A stretch of 64,000 nucleotides of DNA from Luteimonas huabeiensis HB2 (GCF_000559025.1 NZ_JAAN01000019.1:62001-126000), one strand, 5' to 3'; numbered from the stretch's first letter, positions 18,103 through 27,425 are shown. A program made the numbers and translations. Notes: generated by a model not told the origin, from the letters alone.

Positions 18103-19182
18103 CTACTCCGCCAGCCGGGTCGTCAGCGCCGCGGGCCAAGGCGCTTGCGGATCGAGCTTGACCCATGCCACGCCGGGCAGGCCGGTCTTGACCTGCTCCA
18201 GATGCTCGCGCAGCAATTCCGGCGGAATCTGTGCCCTGATGCGAAACATCAGCTTCTGGCGTTCCGAGGCCGTCTCGACCGTCTTGGGGGTGAACTGCGC
18301 GACGCTGGAGACGAACGAGACCTTGGCCGGAATCGGCAGCTCGGGTGCTGCATCCAGCACGATGCGCACCTCATTGCCCAGGGCGACGCGACCGGCGAAC
18401 TCGCTGGGCAGGAAGAACGTCATGTAGACGTCGGACAGGTCGATGACATTCAGCACACGGCCACCCGCCCCAAGGACTTCGCCGGGTTGCGCCACACGAA
18501 ACTGCACGCGCCCATCGCGTGGGCTCTTGAGTTCGCTGTCGCGGATGTCGGCCTCAATGCGGGCCACTGTCGCCGTGGCCGCCTCGACTGCCGATCGAGC
18601 GCCCACCAGTTGCGCCTTGGCGGCATTGACAGCGGCCAGCGCCGCATTGGCCTGGGCCCGGGTCGCGGCCAGGGCGGCTTGTGCGCCACGCACGGCAGCG
18701 CGGTCGTCGTCCAGTTCCTGGATCGAGGCCGCCCCCTCGCTGGACAGCGTCTCCGAACGTGCCCGCCGTCGTTGCGCCGCATCCAGTTCGGATTCGCGTT
18801 GGCCGACCAGGGCCTGGGCAGCGACGGCGTCGCTCTCGCGTAGGGCAACCTGCGCCTCGGCCGCGGCCACGTTGTTCTCCGCCTGGCGCAGCGCCGCCAC
18901 GACCTCGTCGCGCTGTGCGCGAAGGGAGTCCAGCTGCATCGTGACCAGCGGCGTGCCGGCGGCGACGAAGTCGCCTTCGCGCACCAGGATGTCCTCTATG
19001 CGGCCCGGCAGTTTGGTGGCTACGTCGATTTCGGTGGCCTCGATGCGGCCGTTGCCACTGACGAAGCCGTCGCCTGGGCCGTTGTCCGACAGCGTCTGCC
19101 ATGCCCACCAGGCCAGCAGGGCGACACCGACGACCGCGGCAGCGATCAGGAGCTTCTTCTTCAGGGAGGGGGAGATATCCAT
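18103..19182 (-). CDS. HlyD-family membrane fusion protein, YhiI-like
   Basis: 359 residues: a single N-terminal membrane helix ([19 protein letters not shown]), lipoyl-like half motifs, a long alpha-helical hairpin rich in Ala, Gln and Arg (about residues 80-215) and a beta-barrel domain ([18 protein letters not shown]). It should bridge the RbbA/YhhJ inner-membrane pump to the outer-membrane channel encoded upstream. The start [10 protein letters not shown] lies after a GA-rich stretch. The order adaptor, RbbA, YhhJ matches the E. coli yhiI-rbbA-yhhJ operon. Confidence 0.9.
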   Translation of the reverse strand: MDISPSLKKKLLIAAAVVGVALLAWWAWQTLSDNGPGDGFVSGNGRIEATEIDVATKLPGRIEDILVREGDFVAAGTPLVTMQLDSLRAQRDEVVAALRQAENNVAAAEAQVALRESDAVAAQALVGQRESELDAAQRRRARSETLSSEGAASIQELDDDRAAVRGAQAALAATRAQANAALAAVNAAKAQLVGARSAVEAATATVARIEADIRDSELKSPRDGRVQFRVAQPGEVLGAGGRVLNVIDLSDVYMTFFLPSEFAGRVALGNEVRIVLDAAPELPIPAKVSFVSSVAQFTPKTVETASERQKLMFRIRAQIPPELLREHLEQVKTGLPGVAWVKLDPQAPWPAALTTRLAE

Positions 19183-19198
19183 GTGCGATCCGGGACGA

Positions 19199-20635
19199 TC
19201 AGGGAGTGGGGACGGAAGTGCCGCCGCCGAGGGCGGCATATAGCGCGACTTGACTGGATAGCAGTGCGCGCCGCGCCTGCACCAGTTGCTGTTCGGCCGC
19301 GAGCAGGTCGCGCTGGGCGTCCAGCACTTCCAGATAGGCGGCCGATCCGTTGTCGTAGCGCAGCTGCGCCAGCCGCGCGCGCTCGGCCTGCGCGTCCAGG
19401 GCGGTGCGCGCGGTCTGCAGCTGTTCACCCAGCCAGCGGCGCGCGGCCAGCGCGTCGGCCACCTCGCGGAATGCGGTCTGGATATTCTTCTCGTACTCGG
19501 CCACGGCGATGTCGCGGCGGATCTGGCTCAGATCGAGGTTGGCGCGGCGGCGGCCGCCGTCGAAGATCGGCAGCGACAGCACCGGCGCGAAGGTCCAGGC
19601 GCGGCTGCCGGACTCGAACAGGCCGTCGAGTTCGGCGCTGGCACTGCCCCAGGTGCCGGTCAGCGCGATGCGCGGGAAGAACGCCGCGCGCGCGGCGCCG
19701 ATGTTGGCGTGGGCGCCGCGCAACGCATGCTCGGCGGCGGCGATGTCCGGCCGCGCCACCAGCAGGGTCGAGGGCAGGCCGGGTGCCAGTTCGGCCAGAA
19801 CCAGGGTTTCGTCGAAGGGGGCCGCCTCCGGCAACGGCCCCGGATGCGCGCCGATCAATTGTCCCAGCGCGTGAAGCTGGCTGGCGCGCGCCAGTTCCAG
19901 TTGCGCCAGCAGCGCCTGCGCCTGGGTCAGCAGGGTTTGCACCTGGGTCAGTTCCAGCTTCGAGGTTGCGCCGACCTCGTGGCGGCGGCTGAAGATGCGG
20001 TAGGACTCCTGGCGCGTTTCGACCGTGTGCCGGGCCAAAGCGACGCGCTCGTCCAGTTCGCGCAGGCCGTGGTAGCCGTCGGCGACCTGGGCGACCAGCG
20101 CCAGTTCGACCGCGCGGCGCCCGGCATCGGTGGCGAGCCACGCCTGCAGGGCCGATTCCTTCAGGCTGCGCACGCGTCCCCACAGATCCAGTTCCCAACT
20201 GCTCAGGCCGACTTCGGCGCGGTACTCGCCGCTGACCACCGATTGGCCGGTGAGGTTGAGGTCGCCCGGTACGCGCGCACGCGCGCCCTGGGCGCCGATC
20301 CCGATCCCGGGGAACTGGTCGGCGCGCTGGATGCGGAACGCCGCGCGCGCCTCCTCCGTGCGCAGCGCGGCGATGCGCAGGTCGCGGTTGTTGGCCAGCG
20401 CGGTCTCGATCAGGCGCTGCAGCGCCGGGTCGCGGAAATAGTCGCGCCAGGGCAGCGTGGTGGCGTCGACGCCCGGGGCATCGGCCGCGACGTAGCCGAG
20501 CCATGCGTCGGGCACGGGAAGCGGTGGCGTTTCGTAGCGCGGCGCCATTGAGGCGCAACCGGCCAGCGCCGCGGCGAGAAGACCCGCACAGGCCCGGGGC
20601 AGCAGGGGGGTCGTCCGGGGGGGGGAAGAGGTCAT
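19199..20635 (-). CDS. Outer-membrane efflux lipoprotein (TolC/NodT family)
   Basis: 478 residues. The lipoprotein signal ends in LAAALAGC, and two OEP repeats follow, with typical [11 protein letters not shown] and the late [19 protein letters not shown] block. It should form the outer-membrane channel of the exporter encoded by the next three genes. Unlike the E. coli yhiI operon, the channel gene is included here, so the cluster is self-sufficient for export. It lies 36 bases after fabI and 16 before hlyD. Confidence 0.92.
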   Translation of the reverse strand: MTSSPPRTTPLLPRACAGLLAAALAGCASMAPRYETPPLPVPDAWLGYVAADAPGVDATTLPWRDYFRDPALQRLIETALANNRDLRIAALRTEEARAAFRIQRADQFPGIGIGAQGARARVPGDLNLTGQSVVSGEYRAEVGLSSWELDLWGRVRSLKESALQAWLATDAGRRAVELALVAQVADGYHGLRELDERVALARHTVETRQESYRIFSRRHEVGATSKLELTQVQTLLTQAQALLAQLELARASQLHALGQLIGAHPGPLPEAAPFDETLVLAELAPGLPSTLLVARPDIAAAEHALRGAHANIGAARAAFFPRIALTGTWGSASAELDGLFESGSRAWTFAPVLSLPIFDGGRRRANLDLSQIRRDIAVAEYEKNIQTAFREVADALAARRWLGEQLQTARTALDAQAERARLAQLRYDNGSAAYLEVLDAQRDLLAAEQQLVQARRALLSSQVALYAALGGGTSVPTP

Positions 20636-20671
20636 GGTCGGTATCGGCTCGGCACGTGCGAAAGGGGCTGG

Positions 20672-21436
20672 CTAGTTGAGGATGTGGTAGCCGCCATCCA
20701 CGTACAGCGTGGAGCCGGTGATGGCGCGGGCGCCGTCGCTGGCGAGGAAGGCGCACAGCGGGCCGACGTCGTCGGTGGACAGGGTTCCGCGCATCGGCGC
20801 CCGTGCCGCGCTGTCGGCGACCAGGGCATCGAAGGCGCTCAACCCGGAGGCGGCCCGGGTCGGGATGGGGCCGGGCGAGATGGCGTTGACGCGAATGCCG
20901 GCGGGGCCGAGTTCGGCGGCGAGATAGCGCGTGGCCGATTCCAGCGCGGCCTTCACCGGCCCCATGATCCCGTAGTGCGGAATCACCTCGGCGCCGCCCA
21001 GGTAGCTCATCGTGATCAGGCTGCCGCCGTCGGGCATCAGCGGTTCGGCCAGGCGCGCCAGGCGAACGAAGGAATGGCAGGAGACGTCCATCGCCAAGCC
21101 GAACCCCTCGCGCGAGCTGTCGGTCACGCGGCCGTGCAGATCCGGCTTCGGCGCGAAGGCGATGGAATGGAGCACGAAGTCAAGCCCCCCCCAGCGCTCG
21201 GCGACCTCTTCGAACAGGGCCTGCATTTGGCCGTCGTCCTGCACGTCGAGAGGGCGGCGGATCTCCGCGCCCAGCGCATCGAGCAGGGGCTCGACATGCG
21301 GCCGCGACTTGTCGGAGTGCCAGGTGCCGCCGAGCGTGGCGCCGGCCGCATCCATCGACTTGGCGCACGACCAGGCGATGCTGTGGTGGTTGGCGATGCC
21401 GATGATCAGGCCCTTCTTGCCGTCGAGGATGCCCAC
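20672..21436 (-). CDS. fabI: Enoyl-[ACP] reductase FabI
   Basis: 254 residues. The nucleotide motif GIANHHSIAW and the active site SYLGGAEVIPHYGIMGPVKA are typical, with the two tyrosines ten residues apart and Lys seven after the second, as in FabI. It reduces trans-2-enoyl-ACP in fatty acid synthesis. The start is GTG (21434-21436) with GGAGAAG eight bases upstream, one base after the phaC stop. This is unlikely to be the cell's only FabI; as a member of a PHA operon it may divert or replenish acyl chains, which is inference. As an extra FabI it could also affect sensitivity to FabI inhibitors. Confidence 0.92.
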   Translation of the reverse strand: MGILDGKKGLIIGIANHHSIAWSCAKSMDAAGATLGGTWHSDKSRPHVEPLLDALGAEIRRPLDVQDDGQMQALFEEVAERWGGLDFVLHSIAFAPKPDLHGRVTDSSREGFGLAMDVSCHSFVRLARLAEPLMPDGGSLITMSYLGGAEVIPHYGIMGPVKAALESATRYLAAELGPAGIRVNAISPGPIPTRAASGLSAFDALVADSAARAPMRGTLSTDDVGPLCAFLASDGARAITGSTLYVDGGYHILN

Positions 21437-21437
21437 G

Positions 21438-23198
21438 TCACTTCTCCATGACGTAGCGACCGGGGGCGTCGTCCACGGCCTTGTAGCCTTTGGCCGGTGC
21501 GCCGGTGGCCGGTGGCTTGACGGGTTCACCCGAGCGCTTCCGCAGCCAGGCGACCCATTCCGGCCACCACGAGCCCTCCTGCACCTGGGTGGTCTGCACC
21601 CATTCCTCGGGAGACTGGTAATGGTTGCCGCCGGCCGGGCGGGTGCGCGCGCGGTAGCGGCGGTTCGGGCGGCCCGGCTCGCTGACGATGCCGGCGTTGT
21701 GCCCGCCGCTGGTCAGCACGAAGGTGATCTCCGCCGGCGACAGGTTGTGCAACTTGTAGACCGAGCGCCACGGCGCAACGTGGTCGGTCTCGGTGCCGAC
21801 GCAGAACGTCGGCAGGGTGATGCCGCCCAGCGACACCGGCCGCCCGTCCACCGGGTAGCGGCCTTCGCTGAGGTCGTCATTGAGGAACAGCCGGCGCAGG
21901 TATTGCGAATGCATCTTGGCCGGCATCCGCGTGGCGTCGGCGTTCCAGGCCATCAGGTCGTTCATCGGCCGGCGCTCGCCAAGCAGGTAGACGTTGACCA
22001 GCTTCGACCACAGCAGGTCGTAGGAGCGCAGCATCTGGAACGCGCCGGCCATTTGCTCGGCGCGCAGGTAGCCTTTTTCCTGCATCTGCGCTTCAAGCAG
22101 GGTCACTTGGCTTTCGTCGATGAACAGCGCCAGTTCGCCGGGCTCGCTGAAGTCGGTCTGCGCGGTGAACAGGCTCAGTGAAGCCAGGCGCTCGTCGCCG
22201 TCGCGCGCCATCGCCGCCGCGGCGATCGACAGCAGCGTGCCGCCGAGGCAGTAGCCGGTGGCGTGGATCTTGCGTTTGGGCACGATCGCGTTGATCGCGT
22301 CCAGCGCGGCGCGGAAGCCCAGGTCGAGGTATTCGTCCATGCCCAGGTCGCGGTCGCCGGCGTCGGGGTTCTTCCACGAGATGCAGAACACCGTGTGGCC
22401 CTGGTCGACCAGGTACTTGATCAGCGAGTTGTGCGGCGACAGGTCGAGGATGTAGTACTTCATGATCCACGCCGGGACGATCAGGATCGGTTCCGGATGC
22501 ACCTTTCCGGTGGTCGGCGCGTACTGGATCAGTTCGATCAGCCGGTTGCGCAGCACCACCTTGCCCGGGGTGATCGCGACATCGCGGCCGGGCACGAATG
22601 CCTCCGTGCCGGCGGGCGGTCGGCCGGCCAGCCGGCGCTCGATGTCGTCCGACAGATACGCCAAACCGCGCAGCAGGTTGGCCCCGCCTTCTTCCACGGT
22701 CCGCTTGAGCGCCACCGGGTTGCTGGCCAGTTGGTTGCCGGGCGAGAACATGTCCAGCCATTGCCGCGCGGCGAAGGCGGCCACGTTCTCGTGGTGGCGG
22801 TCCACGCCGGCGACGCCGCGGGTGGCGCCCTCCCACCAGCGCTGGTTGAGCAGGAACGCCTGATGCCACAGGTTGAACGGCCATTGCCGCCATTCCGGCG
22901 CGGCGAAGCGGCGGTCCCGCGCCGGCGGCTCGACGCAGGCGCGCGCCTCGCCGGGGCCGGCCATCAGGCATTCGCGCAGGTATCCGGCCAGGGCCGAGGC
23001 CTGTTCGAGCGCCAGCGCCGCCAGTTCGGACTGCTTGCCGGGCGAGGCGGCCAGATGCGAGGCCCAGTCCAGCCACGCCAGCAGCGCCGACTGCGGCGAG
23101 ACCGAGGCGAAGGCGTTGGCCATCGCGGCGCGCGCCTTGATGTCCATTGCGCTGGGGTCCAACGGTGCAGGGGGCATGCTCGGTTCAGACCAGTTCAT
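21438..23198 (-). CDS. phaC: PHA synthase, intact copy
   Basis: 586 residues from ATG 23196-23198 (MNWSEPSM). It polymerises (R)-3-hydroxyacyl-CoA at the granule surface. The N-terminal domain has PFNLWHQAFLL; the alpha/beta-hydrolase core has the nucleophile box GYCLGG (Cys317), Asp472 (TETDHVAPW) and His500 (SGGHNAG), all intact. It resembles class I synthases in length. It is the first gene of the leftward train and sits about 45 bases from the FNR box. The start is uncertain: no strong ribosome-binding site precedes any candidate, and the predicted transcript start (23206) leaves a very short leader for this ATG, so 23177 or 23147 are alternatives. Confidence 0.93.
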   Translation of the reverse strand: MNWSEPSMPPAPLDPSAMDIKARAAMANAFASVSPQSALLAWLDWASHLAASPGKQSELAALALEQASALAGYLRECLMAGPGEARACVEPPARDRRFAAPEWRQWPFNLWHQAFLLNQRWWEGATRGVAGVDRHHENVAAFAARQWLDMFSPGNQLASNPVALKRTVEEGGANLLRGLAYLSDDIERRLAGRPPAGTEAFVPGRDVAITPGKVVLRNRLIELIQYAPTTGKVHPEPILIVPAWIMKYYILDLSPHNSLIKYLVDQGHTVFCISWKNPDAGDRDLGMDEYLDLGFRAALDAINAIVPKRKIHATGYCLGGTLLSIAAAAMARDGDERLASLSLFTAQTDFSEPGELALFIDESQVTLLEAQMQEKGYLRAEQMAGAFQMLRSYDLLWSKLVNVYLLGERRPMNDLMAWNADATRMPAKMHSQYLRRLFLNDDLSEGRYPVDGRPVSLGGITLPTFCVGTETDHVAPWRSVYKLHNLSPAEITFVLTSGGHNAGIVSEPGRPNRRYRARTRPAGGNHYQSPEEWVQTTQVQEGSWWPEWVAWLRKRSGEPVKPPATGAPAKGYKAVDDAPGRYVMEK

Positions 23199-23618
23199 GT
23201 TGTGGTGCAGCAATCATGAGGGCTTCGGAGGGGAGGAGCATTGATCCAAATCAAAAAACAACCTGATGGTCGGATGTTTCAATGGCAGGCAGGCCTCGAC
23301 GCGAAATTCCCCGGTATCCCCCGCGTGGCTTGGACGGCATGGAAGGAGCGCCGCAAGCATGAAACAACTATTTGGTCGTTTTGTGTAGTATAGCACTCCC
23401 TTCTCACGACCTGATGATCGATTTCATGTCGACTCGTCCCGTGGACGGCTGCGAGGAGTGGGGTTCCGTCTCCCGGCCGGCCAAGAAGCGCCGTCCCGAC
23501 AGCGGATGCCTGGGCGGGCCTGTCCAATGCCACCAGCAACCCTCCCGTCGGCAGCCTGCCGTTAACATGCTGTGTTTTGGCGACGCGAAGGCGCGTCGCG
23601 TCATCGAGAGGAAGCGCC
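23199..23618. other. Divergent intergenic region phaC/tetR
   Basis: About 420 bases between the leftward phaC and the rightward tetR. The left part holds the FNR/ANR site and a matching -10 for phaC. The rest contains no gene I recognise; open frames crossing it lack ribosome-binding sites. An AT-rich patch near 23370-23400 (TTGGTCGTTTTGTGTAGTATAG) could hold a promoter for tetR or for a short transcript, but I cannot assign it firmly. Confidence 0.6.
23213..23254 (-). promoter_or_regulatory. FNR/ANR-dependent promoter of the PHA gene train
   Basis: A perfect FNR/ANR palindrome, TTGATCCAAATCAA, lies at 23241-23254, centre 23247.5. On the minus strand CATGAT at 23213-23218 is a plausible -10, its centre 32 bases away, exactly the spacing of a class II FNR promoter (site at -41.5). 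The predicted transcript start is about 23206. A Crp/Fnr regulator with FNR-type recognition residues is encoded at 26706-27425. Low-oxygen activation of the train is therefore predicted. Confidence 0.85.
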
Positions 23619-24263
23619 TTGACCACCGCAGTCCGCCGGAAAACCCCAACGAGCAAGCGCCGTCGTCGCTACCTGCCGTCCGCCGAGCGCAAGCCGGAGA
23701 TCCTCGATGCGGCGTTCGTCGAGTTCTCGAACCGGGGTTACACGTCCACCACGGTCGAGGCCATCGCCGCCCGTGCCGGGCTGTCGAAGGCGGGGATCTA
23801 TGCGCACTACAAGAGCAAGGAAGATATCTTCGAAGACCTGCTGATGACGGTGTTGGTTCCGTCCGAACGGGGCGAAATCTCCCTGGACAGGGACAACGCG
23901 CTGGAATCGATCGTCGAATCCTATCTCGATGGCGTTTATCTCGCGCTGGAACAGCCGAAGACTCTGGCGACCTTCCGGCTGCTCGTGCTCGAAAGCCGGC
24001 GCATCCCTGCCGCCCTGCTCCGGCGCTGGCACGACAGGATCATGGCGTGCCAGTTGCTGAACGACCGGGCCCTCCTCGACGAGTGCATCCGGCGTGGCAT
24101 CATCCGCCGCGGGGTGATGACGGACAGCCGGTTGCTGGTCGGTACCCCGGCCGTGAGCTGGATATGCCATCACCTGCTGTTCGGGGAAGACACGTTCATA
24201 CCGCTGGCGGAGATGCGCCAGGATCACAAGCGCATGCTGATGGAGTTGCTGTCGCCGAGATAG
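23619..24263 (+). CDS. TetR-family transcriptional regulator
   Basis: 214 residues. The helix-turn-helix is clear (TSTTVEAIAARAGLSKAGIYAHYKSKEDIF), after a basic N-terminal tail. The C-terminal ligand domain resembles AefR-like TetR proteins. I chose the TTG at 23619 because AGAGGA lies just upstream; another TTG at 23577 is possible. It is divergent from phaC and followed 62 bases later by the lipase gene, so it may control the PHA promoter, the lipase or both. Confidence 0.88.
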   Translation: MTTAVRRKTPTSKRRRRYLPSAERKPEILDAAFVEFSNRGYTSTTVEAIAARAGLSKAGIYAHYKSKEDIFEDLLMTVLVPSERGEISLDRDNALESIVESYLDGVYLALEQPKTLATFRLLVLESRRIPAALLRRWHDRIMACQLLNDRALLDECIRRGIIRRGVMTDSRLLVGTPAVSWICHHLLFGEDTFIPLAEMRQDHKRMLMELLSPR

Positions 24264-24325
24264 TCGGCCACCGGCTCGCTGGCAATGGTGCCCGGGCGTC
24301 GCGCGGATGGATCCTGCGATCGGCC

Positions 24326-26314
24326 ATGTTGGCGCTGGCGTCGCTGCTGCTGAGCGGTTGCGCGATCCTGCGCGAGCTCGGCCCGGCGGTCGAGATCGAA
24401 CCGATGACGCCCGGCGAATACATCGCCCTCAAGCGCGGCGACATCCTCACCAGCGGCAAGTTCAGTGCCGCCACCCTGGAGACGATCCGCGTCGCGGGCC
24501 TGGATGGCGATGGCGAAGCCTGCACCAGGCCCGAAGCCGTGGCCTGCATCCAGACCCTAGCCGACGCGGCCGGCCTGTCCGACGAACGGCGACATTCGGC
24601 CCTGTCCGAACTGTGGTTGCGACAAGCCCAGTCTTTGCCCGCGGCCACGAAAGGCGTGGTGCCCGATGCCGGCGACGCGCGCATCGGCGCGTGGCTGGAG
24701 GTCGCCCGGCATGCCTACGCCTACCTGTTCTTCAGCGAACGCACACCCGGATCCCGCGCGTTCGAGGACCGCCAGACGCAGGTGCGGGACTACTACAACC
24801 TGGCGGTGCAGGAGGCGTCGTCGTTGTTGTTTGCCCGCCTGGAGCGAGGCGACAGAACCCCGGTCGACGGCGTACTGCGGCTGGGCGGATGGAACTTCCG
24901 CGCGGACCTGTCCGGCCTGCGCCTGCCGGGCCAGGGTGCGCAGTTGCAGGACCTGCTGCCGGCTTCGTCGCTGGGATTCGCCGGGTTGCGCAGCACCTAC
25001 CGACGCGACGGTTTCGGTGCCGAACTGGTGGCGGTGATGGCCGACGACCCGGTCGCGTCCGTGTCGGGCGCCGATGCAGCGGGCGCCGGACGGCCTGCGC
25101 GGCCACCGGTCCCGCTATGGAGCGAAATACCGGAAACGGCGGTCACCGCGCTGCTGCGTTTCCCGGGCGAGAATCTCGCCCAGGTGTTGTCCACGCACGA
25201 CGCCCAGCTCTCCGCCCACGATCCGTATCGCGAGGAAAAGATCGAACTGCACGGCCAGGATGTGCCCTTGGCGGCCAACTTCACTGCCGGTTATGGACTG
25301 TGGCTGGCGCGTTCCGGTTTTGCCCGCCAGTCGCTGCGGAGCCTGCTCGGCAAGGACCAGGGCATCGACCGCCCGCGCCTGTTCCTGATGCAGCCCTACG
25401 ACCCCCAGCGTCGGGTGATCCTCATGGTCCACGGGCTGGCGAGCAGTCCGGAAGCCTGGGTCAACCTGGCCAACGAGTTGATGGGCGACAAACAGATCCG
25501 CCAGCACTTCCAGATCTGGCAGTTCTACTACCCGACCAACATGCCGATCCCGGTCAGCCATCATGCGATCCGCCAAACCCTGGCGGACGTGCTGAAGTAT
25601 TTCGACCCGCAGGGCACGGCCCCGGCCTCGCGCGACATGGTGCTGGTCGGACACAGCATGGGCGGCGTCATCGCTCGGTTGATGGTGTCCTCGACCGTGG
25701 GGGATGGGTTGTGGAACCGGCTGTTCGACGGCCGCGCGCTCGATGACGGCAGGATGCAGCGTTTGCGTGAGCGAATCGGCCCGATGCTGCATTTCGAACC
25801 GGAGCCCGAGGTGGACCGGGCCATCTTCATCGCCAGCCCGCATCGCGGCACCGACGTTGCCGGCAGTCGCCTGGGCCGCTGGATCGGCGGTTTCGTGCGC
25901 CTGCCGCTCACCTTGCTGGAAGGCTTTGGCGACGTGATCCAGGATCTGGCGCATGCCGGCCAGGCGCAGGCCGCGCAGCCGCAGCCGAAGATCCCCAACA
26001 GCATCGACAATCTCGACAAATCCGATCCGTTCGTCCAGGCGGCTGCCGATTTGCCGATCTCCCCATGCGTGCATTACCACTCGATCATCGGTCACTACGA
26101 CCCCGAGAAGCCGCTGGCCGAGTCCGACGATGGCGTGGTGCCCTACTGGAGTTCGCACCTGGACGGCGCCGAATCCGAAAAAGTCATCCGCTCCTTCCAT
26201 AGCGTGCAGGAGACCGCGGCGGCGATTATCGAGATCCGCCGCATCCTGCACGAAGACGTCCTGGAGCACGGCAGCGCCCCGGCTGCGGCCGAAGCGGGGG
26301 TGGGATGCCGATGA
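24326..26314 (+). CDS. Lipoprotein alpha/beta hydrolase (lipase-like)
   Basis: 662 residues from ATG 24326. A short signal ends in LLLSGC, so this is a predicted lipoprotein. The first 330 residues are not recognised. The C-terminal half is an alpha/beta hydrolase with oxyanion region MVHGLASSPEAW, nucleophile elbow VGHSMGGV, a later IASPHRGTD and a likely acid/histidine near DDGVVPYWSS and SFHSVQ. It could hydrolyse lipids or polyesters in the envelope. The frame stays open upstream for about 950 bases across tetR, but that part is a shadow. The stop overlaps an ATG of the gltS remnant (ATGA). Confidence 0.85.
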   Translation: MLALASLLLSGCAILRELGPAVEIEPMTPGEYIALKRGDILTSGKFSAATLETIRVAGLDGDGEACTRPEAVACIQTLADAAGLSDERRHSALSELWLRQAQSLPAATKGVVPDAGDARIGAWLEVARHAYAYLFFSERTPGSRAFEDRQTQVRDYYNLAVQEASSLLFARLERGDRTPVDGVLRLGGWNFRADLSGLRLPGQGAQLQDLLPASSLGFAGLRSTYRRDGFGAELVAVMADDPVASVSGADAAGAGRPARPPVPLWSEIPETAVTALLRFPGENLAQVLSTHDAQLSAHDPYREEKIELHGQDVPLAANFTAGYGLWLARSGFARQSLRSLLGKDQGIDRPRLFLMQPYDPQRRVILMVHGLASSPEAWVNLANELMGDKQIRQHFQIWQFYYPTNMPIPVSHHAIRQTLADVLKYFDPQGTAPASRDMVLVGHSMGGVIARLMVSSTVGDGLWNRLFDGRALDDGRMQRLRERIGPMLHFEPEPEVDRAIFIASPHRGTDVAGSRLGRWIGGFVRLPLTLLEGFGDVIQDLAHAGQAQAAQPQPKIPNSIDNLDKSDPFVQAAADLPISPCVHYHSIIGHYDPEKPLAESDDGVVPYWSSHLDGAESEKVIRSFHSVQETAAAIIEIRRILHEDVLEHGSAPAAAEAGVGCR

Positions 26315-26475
26315 CGGTGAAGATCGATGCCTTCGTCGGCTTCACGCTGGCGATCCTGCTGCTGTACTTCTTCGCCGCTCTCGGCCTCAATACTGACATG
26401 CGCATGCTGGCACGCGGCGGGTGCCCGTTGCTGGGTGCCGTCGGCGCCGACGGGGAGGACGCTTCGGCGATCTAG
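26305..26475 (+). pseudogene. gltS remnant with internal deletion
   Basis: A 56-codon frame, MPMTVKIDAFVGFTLAILL joined directly to LYFFAALGLNTDMRMLARGG, then unrelated sequence to a TAG. The intact gltS in this window begins MQVDAFLGVTLAILLLFGG and, 55 codons later, continues with LLLYFFAAIGLNSDLRTLAAGG. The junction falls in TCCTGCTGCTGT, which occurs twice in the intact gene at both ends of the missing segment and once here, so the in-frame loss is explained by recombination between short repeats. The remnant is clearly non-functional. Confidence 0.88.
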
Positions 26476-26705
26476 CCCTCAATTCCGGCGAGCCGTAGAA
26501 TTATCCAAAGACGGCCACTTCGCGTGGTCGTCTCCATCCCGGGTCAGTTTCAAATCGGCGCCGGCACGTGCAGCCCAGTTGCGGCCTCTGGGCCACATCA
26601 GCCCCTGCGCGCGCCACGGACCGTGATGGCGGGGACTTTTCGCAGGCCAAACGCCACATACTTAGGGCGACGTTCGCGGGAAAATATGTCGACAGAAAAC
26701 CGATC

Positions 26706-27425
26706 ATGGCAATGACCGCCCCTGGCACGACTTCGCCAGCAATTTCCTCCAGCCAAGACACCGACCTGGACCACTTGGACCACCTGCTGACGCCAAAGCA
26801 GCGCGCACGCCTGGAAAGCATTGCTTCGGCATTGAAGTACACATGCCGCGACCAGATCGTGTATCACCAGGGGCAGGTCGCCGACGCGCTCTATTTCCTT
26901 GATCTGGGCATGGTCGAACTCACCACCTACCAGAAGAGCGACGGCGACCGGCACATTGTCGCATTCTTGTATCCCGGCGACCTGTTCGGACTGTCCGAAG
27001 ATGGACGCTACCTCAACACCGTGCGCACGCTGGCGCCAACCAAGTTGTACCGGCTGCCACTGGACGATCTGCAGCGCCTGCTGGTGCAGGACGCCCGGCT
27101 GCAACTGCTTTTCCTCGCCAAGGCCGCCCAGGAGCTACGCAAGGCACAACGCCAGAAGATCGTCCTCGGCCAGCGCGACCCATGCCGCCGCCTGGCTTCG
27201 TTTTTGCTCGAGTTCCTGCGCAGTAACCAGTACTACGATCCGGAAACCCGGATCGTTTCCCTGCCAATGAACCGCCGGGACATCGCCGACTACCTGGCGT
27301 TGACCCATGAAAGCGTGTCCCGGGCCCTGGCCAAGCTGGAAACCGAGGGTATGGTCCAGCGCCAGTCGCCCCGGCTAGTCCGCCTGAAGGATATGCGCGC
27401 GTTGAACGACCTTGCCACGTACTGA
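26706..27425 (+). CDS. Crp/Fnr-family regulator with FNR-type DNA recognition
   Basis: 239 residues. An N-terminal cyclic-nucleotide-like beta-roll (YHQGQVADALYFLDLGMVEL, FLYPGDLFGLSEDGRY) is followed by a dimer helix and a winged helix-turn-helix. The recognition helix reads THESVSRALAKLE, with the E-x2-S-R pattern that reads TTGAT half-sites. The cysteine cluster of FNR/ANR is absent (only one N-terminal Cys), so it is not itself an iron-sulfur oxygen sensor of that type and more resembles Dnr- or FixK-like members. The TTGAT-N4-ATCAA site 3.5 kb away is an obvious candidate target. Confidence 0.9.
   Translation: MAMTAPGTTSPAISSSQDTDLDHLDHLLTPKQRARLESIASALKYTCRDQIVYHQGQVADALYFLDLGMVELTTYQKSDGDRHIVAFLYPGDLFGLSEDGRYLNTVRTLAPTKLYRLPLDDLQRLLVQDARLQLLFLAKAAQELRKAQRQKIVLGQRDPCRRLASFLLEFLRSNQYYDPETRIVSLPMNRRDIADYLALTHESVSRALAKLETEGMVQRQSPRLVRLKDMRALNDLATY

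Noticed and set aside
23372-24325. Upstream extension of the lipase frame (about 300 extra residues)
   Set aside because: It runs through tetR in another frame, has no family resemblance and no start site; the lipoprotein signal at 24326 marks the real start.
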